A stretch of 64,000 nt of DNA from Rhodoferax sp. U2-2l (GTDB lineage: Bacteria; Pseudomonadota; Gammaproteobacteria; Burkholderiales; Burkholderiaceae_C). A program made the position numbers and the translations under genes. How positions within the stretch are numbered: the stretch's first letter is position 1; every line of letters begins with the position of its first letter. The notes beneath the pieces were generated by a model. It was not told where the DNA came from. It was given only the letters and a program-made list of their open reading frames with translations, and searched no databases. The stretch lies in NCBI RefSeq assembly GCF_020594515.1, contig NZ_JAJCTH010000010.1:96701-160700 (forward strand), read 5' to 3'. Positions 8,399 to 18,400 of this stretch are shown piece by piece.

Positions 8399-9354
8399 GC
8401 ACCGATAAAGCACTCGCCAACCGCTACGACTTCGTTCTGATTTTTGATGTGAAGGACGGAAACCCCAATGGTGACCCCGATGCAGGCAACATGCCGCGTC
8501 TGGACGCGGAGTCAGGTCATGGACTGGTGACCGATGTGTCGCTCAAACGCAAGGTGCGTAACTTTATTGGGCTCGTCAAAGGCGAACAGACTGGATTTGA
8601 TATTTTCATTAAAGAGAAGGCGGTATTGAACCAACTTATTGAGCGTGCTTATGAGAAGAGCCCAGAAGTGCAATCTGCAATGGAGGCATGGAAGGCTTGG
8701 CAAAAGGATAAGAAAAAGAATCAAAAACCTCCTAGGCATTACGAAGACATCGCTCGTGATTGGATGTGTCACAACTTTTTCGACGTGCGTACATTCGGTG
8801 CCGTCATGAGTACCGGTGATGAGGATGCAGAAAGCAAGTTGAAAAAAACTGCTGGGCAGGTTCGTGGACCGGTTCAATTGACTTTTGCACGATCAGTCGA
8901 GCCGATCGTTGCTCTGGAGCATTCCATTACCAGGATGGCCGTTACTAACGAAAAGGATTTGGAGAAAGAGCGCACCATGGGCCGCAAGCACACCGTGCCC
9001 TACGGCGTGTATGTGGCCCACGGTTTTGTGTCGTCGTTCCTGGCCAAACAGACCGGGTTTGGTGAGGATGACTTGGAACTGGTGTTCCAGGCCCTGGCGC
9101 AAATGTTCGAGCATGACCGTTCTGCCGCTCGCGGCGAAATGTCCACCCGTGGGCTTTACGTGTTCAAGCATGACAGCGAGCTGGGCAACGCCCCGGCCCA
9201 CGCTTTGTTTGACCGCCTCAAGGTAGAACCCAAGTCCGAGGGCGAAGTGGCCCGTAGCTTTGACGCATACGCCGTGGCGTTTGATGGTCAGAGTCTGGCG
9301 GTTGGGCAATCCGTTCAACCTGCGCCTGGCGTGACTTTGACTCGGCGCTGCTGA
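8395..9354 (+). CDS. cas7: Cas7 (Csd2), Cascade backbone subunit of type I-C
   Basis: This 319-aa RAMP protein forms the crRNA-binding filament of Cascade. The N-terminal RYDFVLIFDVKDGNPNGDPD is the Csd2 signature, and TDVSLKRKVRNFIG and GPVQLTFARSVEPI match the fold. The ATG overlaps the cas8c stop by four bases. The segment of about 8560-8950 is lower in GC than the part after 8960, continuing the mosaic pattern seen in cas8c. The gene ends at TGA 9352-9354, 11 bp before the Bro-N/DinD-like gene. Confidence 0.95.
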   Translation: MSTDKALANRYDFVLIFDVKDGNPNGDPDAGNMPRLDAESGHGLVTDVSLKRKVRNFIGLVKGEQTGFDIFIKEKAVLNQLIERAYEKSPEVQSAMEAWKAWQKDKKKNQKPPRHYEDIARDWMCHNFFDVRTFGAVMSTGDEDAESKLKKTAGQVRGPVQLTFARSVEPIVALEHSITRMAVTNEKDLEKERTMGRKHTVPYGVYVAHGFVSSFLAKQTGFGEDDLELVFQALAQMFEHDRSAARGEMSTRGLYVFKHDSELGNAPAHALFDRLKVEPKSEGEVARSFDAYAVAFDGQSLAVGQSVQPAPGVTLTRRC

Positions 9355-9365
9355 TTGGAGCGAGC

Positions 9366-10208
9366 ATGAAAATCCTGCCCACCGACTTCGACGGTCAGTC
9401 CATCCGCCGCGTGTACGACGAAGACACCGAAACCTGGTGGTTTTCGGTGATTGACGTGGTGCAAGTGCTCACGCAGCAAGTGGATGACCTGACCGCCAGA
9501 AAGTATTGGAACCAGCTCAAACGGCGGCTTGCCAATGAGGGGAGTCAACTGGTGACAAGTTGTCACCAGTTGAAAATGCCCGCTGCCGATGGCAAGCAGC
9601 GTCTGACCGACGTAGCCACCGCCGAAACCCTGCTGCGCTTGGTGCAATCTGTCCCCAGCCCCAAAGCCGAGCCCATCAAACTCTGGCTGGCCAAGGTGGG
9701 TTACGAGCGCATGCAAGAGCTGGCCGACCCGGCCTTGTCGCTCGACCGCGCCCGCCAGACCTGGCAGCAGCATGGCCGCAGCGACAAGTGGATTCAGCAG
9801 CGCATGACTGGGCAGGAAACCCGCAACAAGCTCACCGACTACTGGAGCGCGCACGACATCAAAAAGGGCAGCGAATTTGCCATCCTGACCAACATCATTC
9901 ACCAGGAATGGGCGGGCTTGAGCGTGGCCGAGCACAAAGGCATGAAGGGTCTGACCAGCCACAACCTGCGCGACCACATGAGCGAGGCGGAGCTGATCTT
10001 CACCGCGCTGGCCGAACTGTCCACCCGCCAGATCGCGCAGAGTGTGGAAGCCATTGGCATGGCAGAAAACAAGACGGCTGCCAAAGCGGGTGGGCGCATT
10101 GCCCGCCAAGCACGTCACCAGTTGGAGAGCCAAACCGGTAAGTCCGTGGTGTCCGGCGAGAACTTCTTACCAGTTACTGCAAAAAAGATAGTTAAAGGTC
10201 AAGATTAG
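9366..10208 (+). CDS. Bro-N / DinD-like protein inserted in the cas operon
   Basis: This 280-aa protein is not a known Cas component. Residues about 1-105 look like a Bro-N domain (phage antirepressor/BRO DNA-binding fold: TWWFSVIDVVQVLT, then RKYWNQLKRRL and LTDVATAETLLRLVQSVPS). Residues about 110-265 resemble the C-terminal part of DinD, the SOS-induced protein that inhibits RecA in E. coli (LTDYWSAHDIKKGSEFAIL, HKGMKGLTSHNLRDHM, AENKTAAKAGGRIARQAR). It starts 11 bp after cas7 and ends 26 bp before cas4, with high GC like the late cas genes, so it is probably cotranscribed. Such genes are usually phage-borne or solitary. A role in the CRISPR system is inference from position. Confidence 0.85.
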   Translation: MKILPTDFDGQSIRRVYDEDTETWWFSVIDVVQVLTQQVDDLTARKYWNQLKRRLANEGSQLVTSCHQLKMPAADGKQRLTDVATAETLLRLVQSVPSPKAEPIKLWLAKVGYERMQELADPALSLDRARQTWQQHGRSDKWIQQRMTGQETRNKLTDYWSAHDIKKGSEFAILTNIIHQEWAGLSVAEHKGMKGLTSHNLRDHMSEAELIFTALAELSTRQIAQSVEAIGMAENKTAAKAGGRIARQARHQLESQTGKSVVSGENFLPVTAKKIVKGQD

Positions 10209-10234
10209 ACAAGGGCTAGAGGCACAAATCTCTT

Positions 10235-10873
10235 ATGGAAACGGCAGAACCCATTCCCTTGTCCGCCCTGCAGCACTGGCACTACTGCCCGCGCCAGTGC
10301 GGTCTGATCCATCTGGAGCAGGTGTTTGACGACAACGTGCACACCTTGCGTGGTCAGGCGGTGCATGCCAAGGCGGATCAGCCCGGCGTGGAAACCGCCA
10401 AGGGTGTGCGCGTGGAGCGCGCCTTGCCGCTGTGGCATGACGCGCTGGGGCTGATCGGCAAGTCAGACGTGGTGGAGTTTTTGGCCGGTGGTGTGCCCTA
10501 CCCAGTGGAATACAAACACGGCAGCCGCAATAAAGCCGCCGACATTGCCGCGTGTGACGACATCCAACTGGCCGCGCAGGCCCTGTGCCTGGAAGCCATG
10601 ACCGGCAAACCGGTGAACGAAGGTGCGCTGTACTACGCCACCTCTAAGCGCCGCCGGGTGGTGCCGATCACCGTGCAGTTGAAGACTGACGTGGCACAAA
10701 CCGCGCAGGCCATCCGCCAGATGCTGGCCAGCGGCACGCTGCCACCACCCCTGAGCGGTGAGCAAGCCGCCAGACGCTGCAAGGCGTGTTCGCTGCAAGA
10801 GCGTTGCCAGCCGCAAGCCACCCATGCGGGCTTGCTCTCTGCCCGCGCCGCCTTGTTTGACCCTGACGCATAG
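10235..10873 (+). CDS. cas4: Cas4 exonuclease, type I-C adaptation
   Basis: This 212-aa RecB-like nuclease has an Fe-S cluster. In type I-C, Cas4 trims prespacers and selects those next to a PAM, working with Cas1-Cas2. Cluster cysteines are visible at the N-terminus (YCPRQC, residues 18 and 22) and C-terminus (RRCKACSLQERC, about 181-190). Nuclease motifs are GKSDVVEF (Asp) and VEYKHG (Glu and Lys). The ATG at 10235 is 26 bp from the preceding gene and the stop is 22 bp before cas1. Confidence 0.95.
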   Translation: METAEPIPLSALQHWHYCPRQCGLIHLEQVFDDNVHTLRGQAVHAKADQPGVETAKGVRVERALPLWHDALGLIGKSDVVEFLAGGVPYPVEYKHGSRNKAADIAACDDIQLAAQALCLEAMTGKPVNEGALYYATSKRRRVVPITVQLKTDVAQTAQAIRQMLASGTLPPPLSGEQAARRCKACSLQERCQPQATHAGLLSARAALFDPDA

Positions 10874-10895
10874 CGTGGCCTGAAAGCCTTTACCC

Positions 10896-11924
10896 ATGCA
10901 ACTCCTCAACACCCTGTACGTCACCACGCCCGACACCTATCTGCGGCTGGACAACGACACCCTGCGTGTGGAGGTAGACCGCGAAACGCGGCTGCGCGTG
11001 CCGCTGCACCACCTGAGCGCGGTGGTGTGTTTTGGCCACACTGGTTTGTCGGCCCCACTCATGCACCGGTTGGCAGAGAGTGGCGTGGCACTGGTGCTGC
11101 TTGACGACAACGGCCGTTTCAAAGCGCGTCTAGAAGGTGCTGTCAGTGGCAATGTGTTGCTGCGCCAGGCCCAGTTTCAGCGCGTAGCCGACCCTGCCTT
11201 CACGCTCGACATGGCCCGTGCCAGTGTGGCGGGCAAGATCAAAAACACCCGGCAAGTCTTGCAGCGCGGTGCCCGCGAAGCGAAGTCTGAGGATGAGGCC
11301 AAGGTCTTGACACGTTTAGCAGATGATCTGGCCGCCAGCCTGCGCGCCTTGCCCGAGGTCACCAACCTGGACAGCTTGCGTGGCGTCGAAGGTGAAGCCG
11401 CACGCCAATACTTCAGCGGCCTGAACCTGCTGGTGCGCCCTGACCAACGCGCTGCCTTTGCCATGGATGGCCGCAGCCGCCGCCCACCGCGAGATCGCTT
11501 CAATGCCATGCTGTCGTTCATGTACGCCATGTGGATGAACGATTGCCGCAGCGCGCTGGAAGCAGCAGGGTTGGACCCGCAGGTGGGCTTCTTGCACGCT
11601 TTGCGGCCAGGCCGCGCCGCTTTGGCGCTGGACTTGATGGAAGAGTTCCGCCCCTGGGCCGACCGGCTGGCCCTGACCCTCATCAACCGGGGCCAGTTGA
11701 GTGCGGACGATTTTGTGCTGCGCGAAGGCGGTGGCGTGTCGCTGCAGCCCGATGCTCGCAAGGCCGTGGTGGTGGCCTTTCAGGAGCGCAAAAAGGACGA
11801 AATCAACCACCCGCTGCTGGCGCAATCCGTGCCGCTGGGTTTGGTGCCGCTGGTGCAAGCCAGGCTGATGGCTCGCGCCCTGCGTGAAGACGGCGCACCC
11901 TATGTGCCCTTTGTGGCGAAGTAA
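10896..11924 (+). CDS. cas1: Cas1 integrase, type I-C
   Basis: This 342-aa protein is a full-length Cas1, the metal-dependent integrase that inserts new spacers at the leader end together with Cas2. The N-terminal beta domain begins MQLLNTLYVTTPDTYLRL. The C-terminal helical domain carries the conserved LHALRPGR and LALDLMEEFRP segments that supply the active-site His and acidic residues. No disruption is seen. cas2 starts 9 bp downstream. Cas1, Cas2 and Cas4 are all intact, so adaptation is expected to be possible. Confidence 0.96.
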   Translation: MQLLNTLYVTTPDTYLRLDNDTLRVEVDRETRLRVPLHHLSAVVCFGHTGLSAPLMHRLAESGVALVLLDDNGRFKARLEGAVSGNVLLRQAQFQRVADPAFTLDMARASVAGKIKNTRQVLQRGAREAKSEDEAKVLTRLADDLAASLRALPEVTNLDSLRGVEGEAARQYFSGLNLLVRPDQRAAFAMDGRSRRPPRDRFNAMLSFMYAMWMNDCRSALEAAGLDPQVGFLHALRPGRAALALDLMEEFRPWADRLALTLINRGQLSADDFVLREGGGVSLQPDARKAVVVAFQERKKDEINHPLLAQSVPLGLVPLVQARLMARALREDGAPYVPFVAK

Positions 11925-11933
11925 AGGGCCATC

Positions 11934-12224
11934 ATGCTGGTACTGGTTTGTTACGACGTGAGCACCGAAACCAAGGCCGGCCGCCGCCGTTTGCGCCGCG
12001 TGGCGCGGGTGTGTGAGAGCACCGGGCAGCGGGTGCAAAAGTCGGTGTTTGAGTGCCAACTGGACGTGGCCAGGTTTGAAACCCTGGAGCGCGAGCTGCT
12101 GGCCGAAATCGATCCCAGCATGGACTGCCTGCGGCTGTACCGCATTCCCGGCACACGCGGTTTTGAGGTGATCGAACACGGCACCTTCAAGGCCGTGGAT
12201 TTTGACGGGCCGCTGGTGCTTTAA
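11934..12224 (+). CDS. cas2: Cas2, type I-C
   Basis: This 96-aa ferredoxin-fold protein forms the central dimer of the Cas1-Cas2 integrase. The start [12 protein letters not shown] contains the conserved Asp of strand 1, and [11 protein letters not shown] and DCLRLYRI are family-typical. It is the last cas gene. The leader and array follow directly on the same strand. Confidence 0.95.
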   Translation: MLVLVCYDVSTETKAGRRRLRRVARVCESTGQRVQKSVFECQLDVARFETLERELLAEIDPSMDCLRLYRIPGTRGFEVIEHGTFKAVDFDGPLVL

Positions 12225-12449
12225 GCGCCGTTCACCAGGGCCCATGCCAGTTTTGCCATGGTATGGTTACCTCCGCGAACCCCAAGTGATGGCTTTGTCA
12301 CCCAGAGGTTCGCGCCCTTTGCAATTCTTTGTTTTGAATGGTTTTTTGATTTTTTTGAGGTTGAATTTTTTGCAGACACATGTCGTCATCGCCAGGTCCG
12401 CGGAAATGCACGAAAAAATCGTTGACCAGTAAGGCGTTGGATGCGCGGA
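12225..12449 (+). promoter_or_regulatory. CRISPR leader
   Basis: These 225 bp between cas2 and the first repeat have no coding frame. The middle is T-rich (about 12320-12372), as leaders often are, and contrasts with the GC-rich surroundings. An 8-bp inverted repeat, CGCGAACC (12274-12281) and GGTTCGCG (12307-12314), flanks the start of the T-rich part and resembles the 5' end of the CRISPR repeat. The pre-crRNA promoter should lie here, but I cannot point to a confident -35/-10 pair. Confidence 0.75.
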
Positions 12450-15400
12450 GGTTCGCCCGCCAGCAATGGCGGGCGTGGATTGAAACTCGCTGGTCAGCAC
12501 CCAGTCCCAGACCTTGCGAAGGTTCGCCCGCCAGCAATGGCGGGCGTGGATTGAAACCTCACCCGCCTTGGCCTTGGCTGAGTTGATGGTTGGTTCGCCC
12601 GCCAGCAATGGCGGGCGTGGATTGAAACATCCATGCTGCGCGAGACTTTGGGCACCAACGGAAGGTTCGCCCGCCAGCAATGGCGGGCGTGGATTGAAAC
12701 GATGTCGGCGTCTTGCCGTCGCGGGCTGCGCGTGGGTTCGCCCGCCAGCAATGGCGGGCGTGGATTGAAACCATCTTCACGCCAAAGTCCGCTACGGCAT
12801 AGGCGGGTTCGCCCGCCAGCAATGGCGGGCGTGGATTGAAACAGGTAGCCCATGGCGGCGTTGATCGCAGCGGTTCGCGGTTCGCCCGCCAGCAATGGCG
12901 GGCGTGGATTGAAACTTCTGCGCGCCCGGTCAGGTATTTGCCGATGTCGGTTCGCCCGCCAGCAATGGCGGGCGTGGATTGAAACTACTGGTGGTGATTG
13001 GACTCACGCAAACATCCGGCCGGTTCGCCCGCCAGCAATGGCGGGCGTGGATTGAAACTTGATGATGTGGCGTCTAAAGGTGGTTGGCCGTCGGTTCGCC
13101 CGCCAGCAATGGCGGGCGTGGATTGAAACTATCAATCTGTAACGCACTGGCCGCACTGTTTGCGGTTCGCCCGCCAGCAATGGCGGGCGTGGATTGAAAC
13201 TATTGATCTACCAATGTTGATTGCAAAAGCAAAAGGTTCGCCCGCCAGCAATGGCGGGCGTGGATTGAAACAGTCGTTCGCCATCAAGAGCTATCACGGT
13301 GGTGGGGTTCGCCCGCCAGCAATGGCGGGCGTGGATTGAAACAATCAAGAAACGGCCTGTTCTTGATCGGCTCCTGGGTTCGCCCGCCAGCAATGGCGGG
13401 CGTGGATTGAAACGACCAAAATTCTGGGCGTTAATCCGGGGTGATGTAGGTTCGCCCGCCAGCAATGGCGGGCGTGGATTGAAACAATTCGGATTGTGCG
13501 AGGTCCATGCTACCCGCAGGGTTCGCCCGCCAGCAATGGCGGGCGTGGATTGAAACCGGTCTTTGACCGAAGCCATAGAAACAGAAACCCCGGTTCGCCC
13601 GCCAGCAATGGCGGGCGTGGATTGAAACCTTTGGCGGCTATGGTGTTGCCAATGGAACAGGTAGGTTCGCCCGCCAGCAATGGCGGGCGTGGATTGAAAC
13701 AAGAGCTCACCGATGCCATCGCCAGCAAATCAGGGGTTCGCCCGCCAGCAATGGCGGGCGTGGATTGAAACATCGTCTGGCACATCATCAAGCGTTTTGC
13801 AGCCAAGGTTCGCCCGCCAGCAATGGCGGGCGTGGATTGAAACACACCGTAAGCAACAAAAAGATTACGATCTGGAGGTTCGCCCGCCAGCAATGGCGGG
13901 CGTGGATTGAAACCCTCAAACGTCATCCGCTTTGAGCCCCGCACGCGGGTTCGCCCGCCAGCAATGGCGGGCGTGGATTGAAACTGGCTGACCCATGGAT
14001 TCAACCGTGCGGCACACGGGTTCGCCCGCCAGCAATGGCGGGCGTGGATTGAAACGGCAACTGCTGTCGGTGTTTCGATGGGCTTGGAGGGTTCGCCCGC
14101 CAGCAATGGCGGGCGTGGATTGAAACGCTCGATTATGCAAACTGGTCTAGATCGCTTGCGGGTTCGCCCGCCAGCAATGGCGGGCGTGGATTGAAACCCT
14201 CAAACGTCATCCGCTTTGAGCCCCGCACGCGAGGGTTCGCCCGCCAGCAATGGCGGGCGTGGATTGAAACATACCAGTGGCGCCCGAGCCAACCAGTGTC
14301 ACGGGGTTCGCCCGCCAGCAATGGCGGGCGTGGATTGAAACTGGAGCTCATCGGTAACGCCAAGTTGCCGGGCCGTGGTTCGCCCGCCAGCAATGGCGGG
14401 CGTGGATTGAAACACGCGCCTGGGGTCGTAAATGATCAACCTGTTGAGGTTCGCCCGCCAGCAATGGCGGGCGTGGATTGAAACACCTCAAACAGGGAGA
14501 CGTCCCACGTATCAGGGAGGTTCGCCCGCCAGCAATGGCGGGCGTGGATTGAAACAATGCACCGGCACTACAACGTTGACGTCCTGCTTAGGTTCGCCCG
14601 CCAGCAATGGCGGGCGTGGATTGAAACAGCCTCTCGGTGAATGCTCTGGCCTGTTGCGCTTTGGTTCGCCCGCCAGCAATGGCGGGCGTGGATTGAAACA
14701 GTCACGACCCGGACAGTTACCAGCTGTGCCGGGGTTCGCCCGCCAGCAATGGCGGGCGTGGATTGAAACTGATGGAGTAGCGGCCATGACCGACTACGCT
14801 CTCGGTTCGCCCGCCAGCAATGGCGGGCGTGGATTGAAACTGAGAAAAAGAACTACAGCGGTTGCGATCCAGGCGGTTCGCCCGCCAGCAATGGCGGGCG
14901 TGGATTGAAACACACCAAGCAGAAACGCAAAATCCCCGGCTTGGTGGTTCGCCCGCCAGCAATGGCGGGCGTGGATTGAAACGGGATGTGGGGGGAAGGT
15001 TTGTAAAGGTTCGGGTGGTTCGCCCGCCAGCAATGGCGGGCGTGGATTGAAACATTGCCGGGCCAGTTGCATCAGGAGCAACGCCGAAGGTTCGCCCGCC
15101 AGCAATGGCGGGCGTGGATTGAAACATCGTTTTTGCTGTCATCGCTGGCGTGATGGCCTGGTTCGCCCGCCAGCAATGGCGGGCGTGGATTGAAACTGCC
15201 TAATACTGATCCGCAGCAGTGGCGCACGCCAGGGTTCGCCCGCCAGCAATGGCGGGCGTGGATTGAAACGCCAGTAGAAAGGAAAACCGGAGAAAAGAAC
15301 TGTGGGTTCGCCCGCCAGCAATGGCGGGCGTGGATTGAAACTTCAGTTGGCTCTCCAGCCACTGAATCGCCTGAGGGTTCGCCCGCCAGCAATGGCGGGC

Positions 15401-18400
15401 GTGGATTGAAACTTTTACGATACGTTTATTGATCTTGACGACTGTCGGGGTTCGCCCGCCAGCAATGGCGGGCGTGGATTGAAACTGATGGAGTAACAGC
15501 CTTGACCGACTACGCTCTCGGTTCGCCCGCCAGCAATGGCGGGCGTGGATTGAAACCCCCAGGTAGTAGCAGTGCAGGTCGTGAAGGGCTGGTTCGCCCG
15601 CCAGCAATGGCGGGCGTGGATTGAAACATTGATCTTGACGACTGTCATTTTCAGCCAAAACGGTTCGCCCGCCAGCAATGGCGGGCGTGGATTGAAACAT
15701 CCTGCTTGGTGCGAGAGGGGGCGATTGATGGGGGTTCGCCCGCCAGCAATGGCGGGCGTGGATTGAAACTCCGCCAGCTGGTTGGTCGGGTGGCTCGCAA
15801 GCCGGTTCGCCCGCCAGCAATGGCGGGCGTGGATTGAAACGTCTATTGATGGTCCAACAAAAATCACGGATCATGGTTCGCCCGCCAGCAATGGCGGGCG
15901 TGGATTGAAACGGCCTGGGCTATATCGGGGGGTATCTCCAATGAAGGTTCGCCCGCCAGCAATGGCGGGCGTGGATTGAAACCTCTACGTGTTGTGCCGT
16001 ATGTATAACCTTGGTGGGTTCGCCCGCCAGCAATGGCGGGCGTGGATTGAAACAAATTGGCAGCATGGGTAACAAACCCACAAAACGGGTTCGCCCGCCA
16101 GCAATGGCGGGCGTGGATTGAAACCAGGTAGCTGTCTTGCAGTTCCCATACCTGGGGGGGTTCGCCCGCCAGCAATGGCGGGCGTGGATTGAAACACTGT
16201 GGCCTGCAAAAACGTCATTGAGTGTGGCCGGTTCGCCCGCCAGCAATGGCGGGCGTGGATTGAAACTTTGAAAATCAGGCAACTTAGCCGCGTTTACTTG
16301 GGTTCGCCCGCCAGCAATGGCGGGCGTGGATTGAAACAAGCCCTTTCGAGTGAAACTCGGAAAAAGGGCGCGGGTTCGCCCGCCAGCAATGGCGGGCGTG
16401 GATTGAAACCACAAATCGTACAGGCGAACGGCGTTCCGCTGATGGTTCGCCCGCCAGCAATGGCGGGCGTGGATTGAAACCGTATATTGATGCAGCTTTG
16501 TTGATTAATAAATTCGGTTCGCCCGCCAGCAATGGCGGGCGTGGATTGAAACAGGAGTTTGTCGATTCCGTTGCCGCTAAATCCGGGGTTCGCCCGCCAG
16601 CAATGGCGGGCGTGGATTGAAACCCCTTGAGAGGCAGCAGGCTCAGCCAGGACGCGGGGGTTCGCCCGCCAGCAATGGCGGGCGTGGATTGAAACGATAT
16701 GAAACTGCGTACTTATGGCCTGATGGCCGGGTTCGCCCGCCAGCAATGGCGGGCGTGGATTGAAACCACCCACCAAGCCGGGGCTGTCTCGGTGATCTGG
16801 CGGTTCGCCCGCCAGCAATGGCGGGCGTGGATTGAAACAAAACCGCAGGATTCGCCCGCGTTGTTGTCGGCGGTTCGCCCGCCAGCAATGGCGGGCGTGG
16901 ATTGAAACCAACCATCAGCAGAAGGGTGGTGCAAAGAGCTTGGGTTCGCCCGCCAGCAATGGCGGGCGTGGATTGAAACGGATTTGTGCGGCTGACGGTC
17001 CAAAACTACAGCAGGTTCGCCCGCCAGCAATGGCGGGCGTGGATTGAAACCCCCACCTGAGCGTCGACAAGTTCCTGCGCAAAGGGTTCGCCCGCCAGCA
17101 ATGGCGGGCGTGGATTGAAACCTCTTCGCGCCGCTGGCGGCGCCGGGTGGCGCGGCGGTTCGCCCGCCAGCAATGGCGGGCGTGGATTGAAACAACCGCA
17201 TAGCCCGGGAGCGGCGCCGTGGTGATTGGTTCGCCCGCCAGCAATGGCGGGCGTGGATTGAAACTCTCGGGCCTGTTACGTCAGGGTGCCGGACAAGCCT
17301 GGTTCGCCCGCCAGCAATGGCGGGCGTGGATTGAAACCCGGTCCCCCTGGTTTCCAAGGTCGGCGCAACCAAGGTTCGCCCGCCAGCAATGGCGGGCGTG
17401 GATTGAAACGGCTCAGTCCAATATGTATAACACGGCGCAACGGGGTTCGCCCGCCAGCAATGGCGGGCGTGGATTGAAACTATGCCGTGCTGGCCCGCGC
17501 CATCGCGCCGCGCCGGTTCGCCCGCCAGCAATGGCGGGCGTGGATTGAAACCGTTTTAGTGGTGTTGTTCGTAACGTTTTGCGTGGGTTCGCCCGCCAGC
17601 AATGGCGGGCGTGGATTGAAACCCTTTGACTGGATGGCGCGGCGTGCTGGCACCAAGGTTCGCCCGCCAGCAATGGCGGGCGTGGATTGAAACATTGACG
17701 GGCCAGACGCTGGAGGTGGCACCCCGAAGGTTCGCCCGCCAGCAATGGCGGGCGTGGATTGAAACAACACCGTGGGCGCGATGACGCCCGTGTGGGTGGT
17801 GGTTCGCCCGCCAGCAATGGCGGGCGTGGATTGAAACCAATACAGCGATGCTGAACGGCACCTGCCAATCTGGGTTCGCCCGCCAGCAATGGCGGGCGTG
17901 GATTGAAACCCACCTTCGGGGATCAAAAAGGGGACATTTCGGCTGGTTCGCCCGCCAGCAATGGCGGGCGTGGATTGAAACCCGAGTTGGCGCATAAAGG
18001 TGATCCAGTCCGCATCGGTTCGCCCGCCAGCAATGGCGGGCGTGGATTGAAACCCCAACAGCGCCAACTGTTCCGGGTCGTGACTGAAAGGGTTCGCCCG
18101 CCAGCAATGGCGGGCGTGGATTGAAACGTACAGGTCTTTGATGTACTCGGTCAGCTTCTCGGGTTCGTCCGCCAGCAATGGCGGGCGTGGATTGAAACTT
18201 CAGAACCATGCGCGTGCCCACCGAGCCATCAGTGGTTCGTCCGCCAGCAATGGCGGGCGTGGATTGAAACAATATGCCCGCCAGTGGTGCCGTTGCCATC
18301 GGTGGGTTCGTCCGCCAGCAATGGCGGGCGTGGATTGAAACGCGTCAGCTTCGAGGCCCTACGCACCGGGCAAGGCGGTTCGTCCGCCAGCAATGGCGGG

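Noticed and set aside
9366..10208. Prophage origin with neighbouring phage genes
   Set aside because: The Bro-N domain is phage-like, but no integrase, capsid, or att-like repeats flank it; both neighbours are intact cas genes.
16338..16372. Hairpin inside one spacer (CCCTTTCGAG...CTCGGAAAAAGGG) as a terminator in the array
   Set aside because: It is a normal-length spacer with no T run after the stem, so it probably reflects the target sequence.
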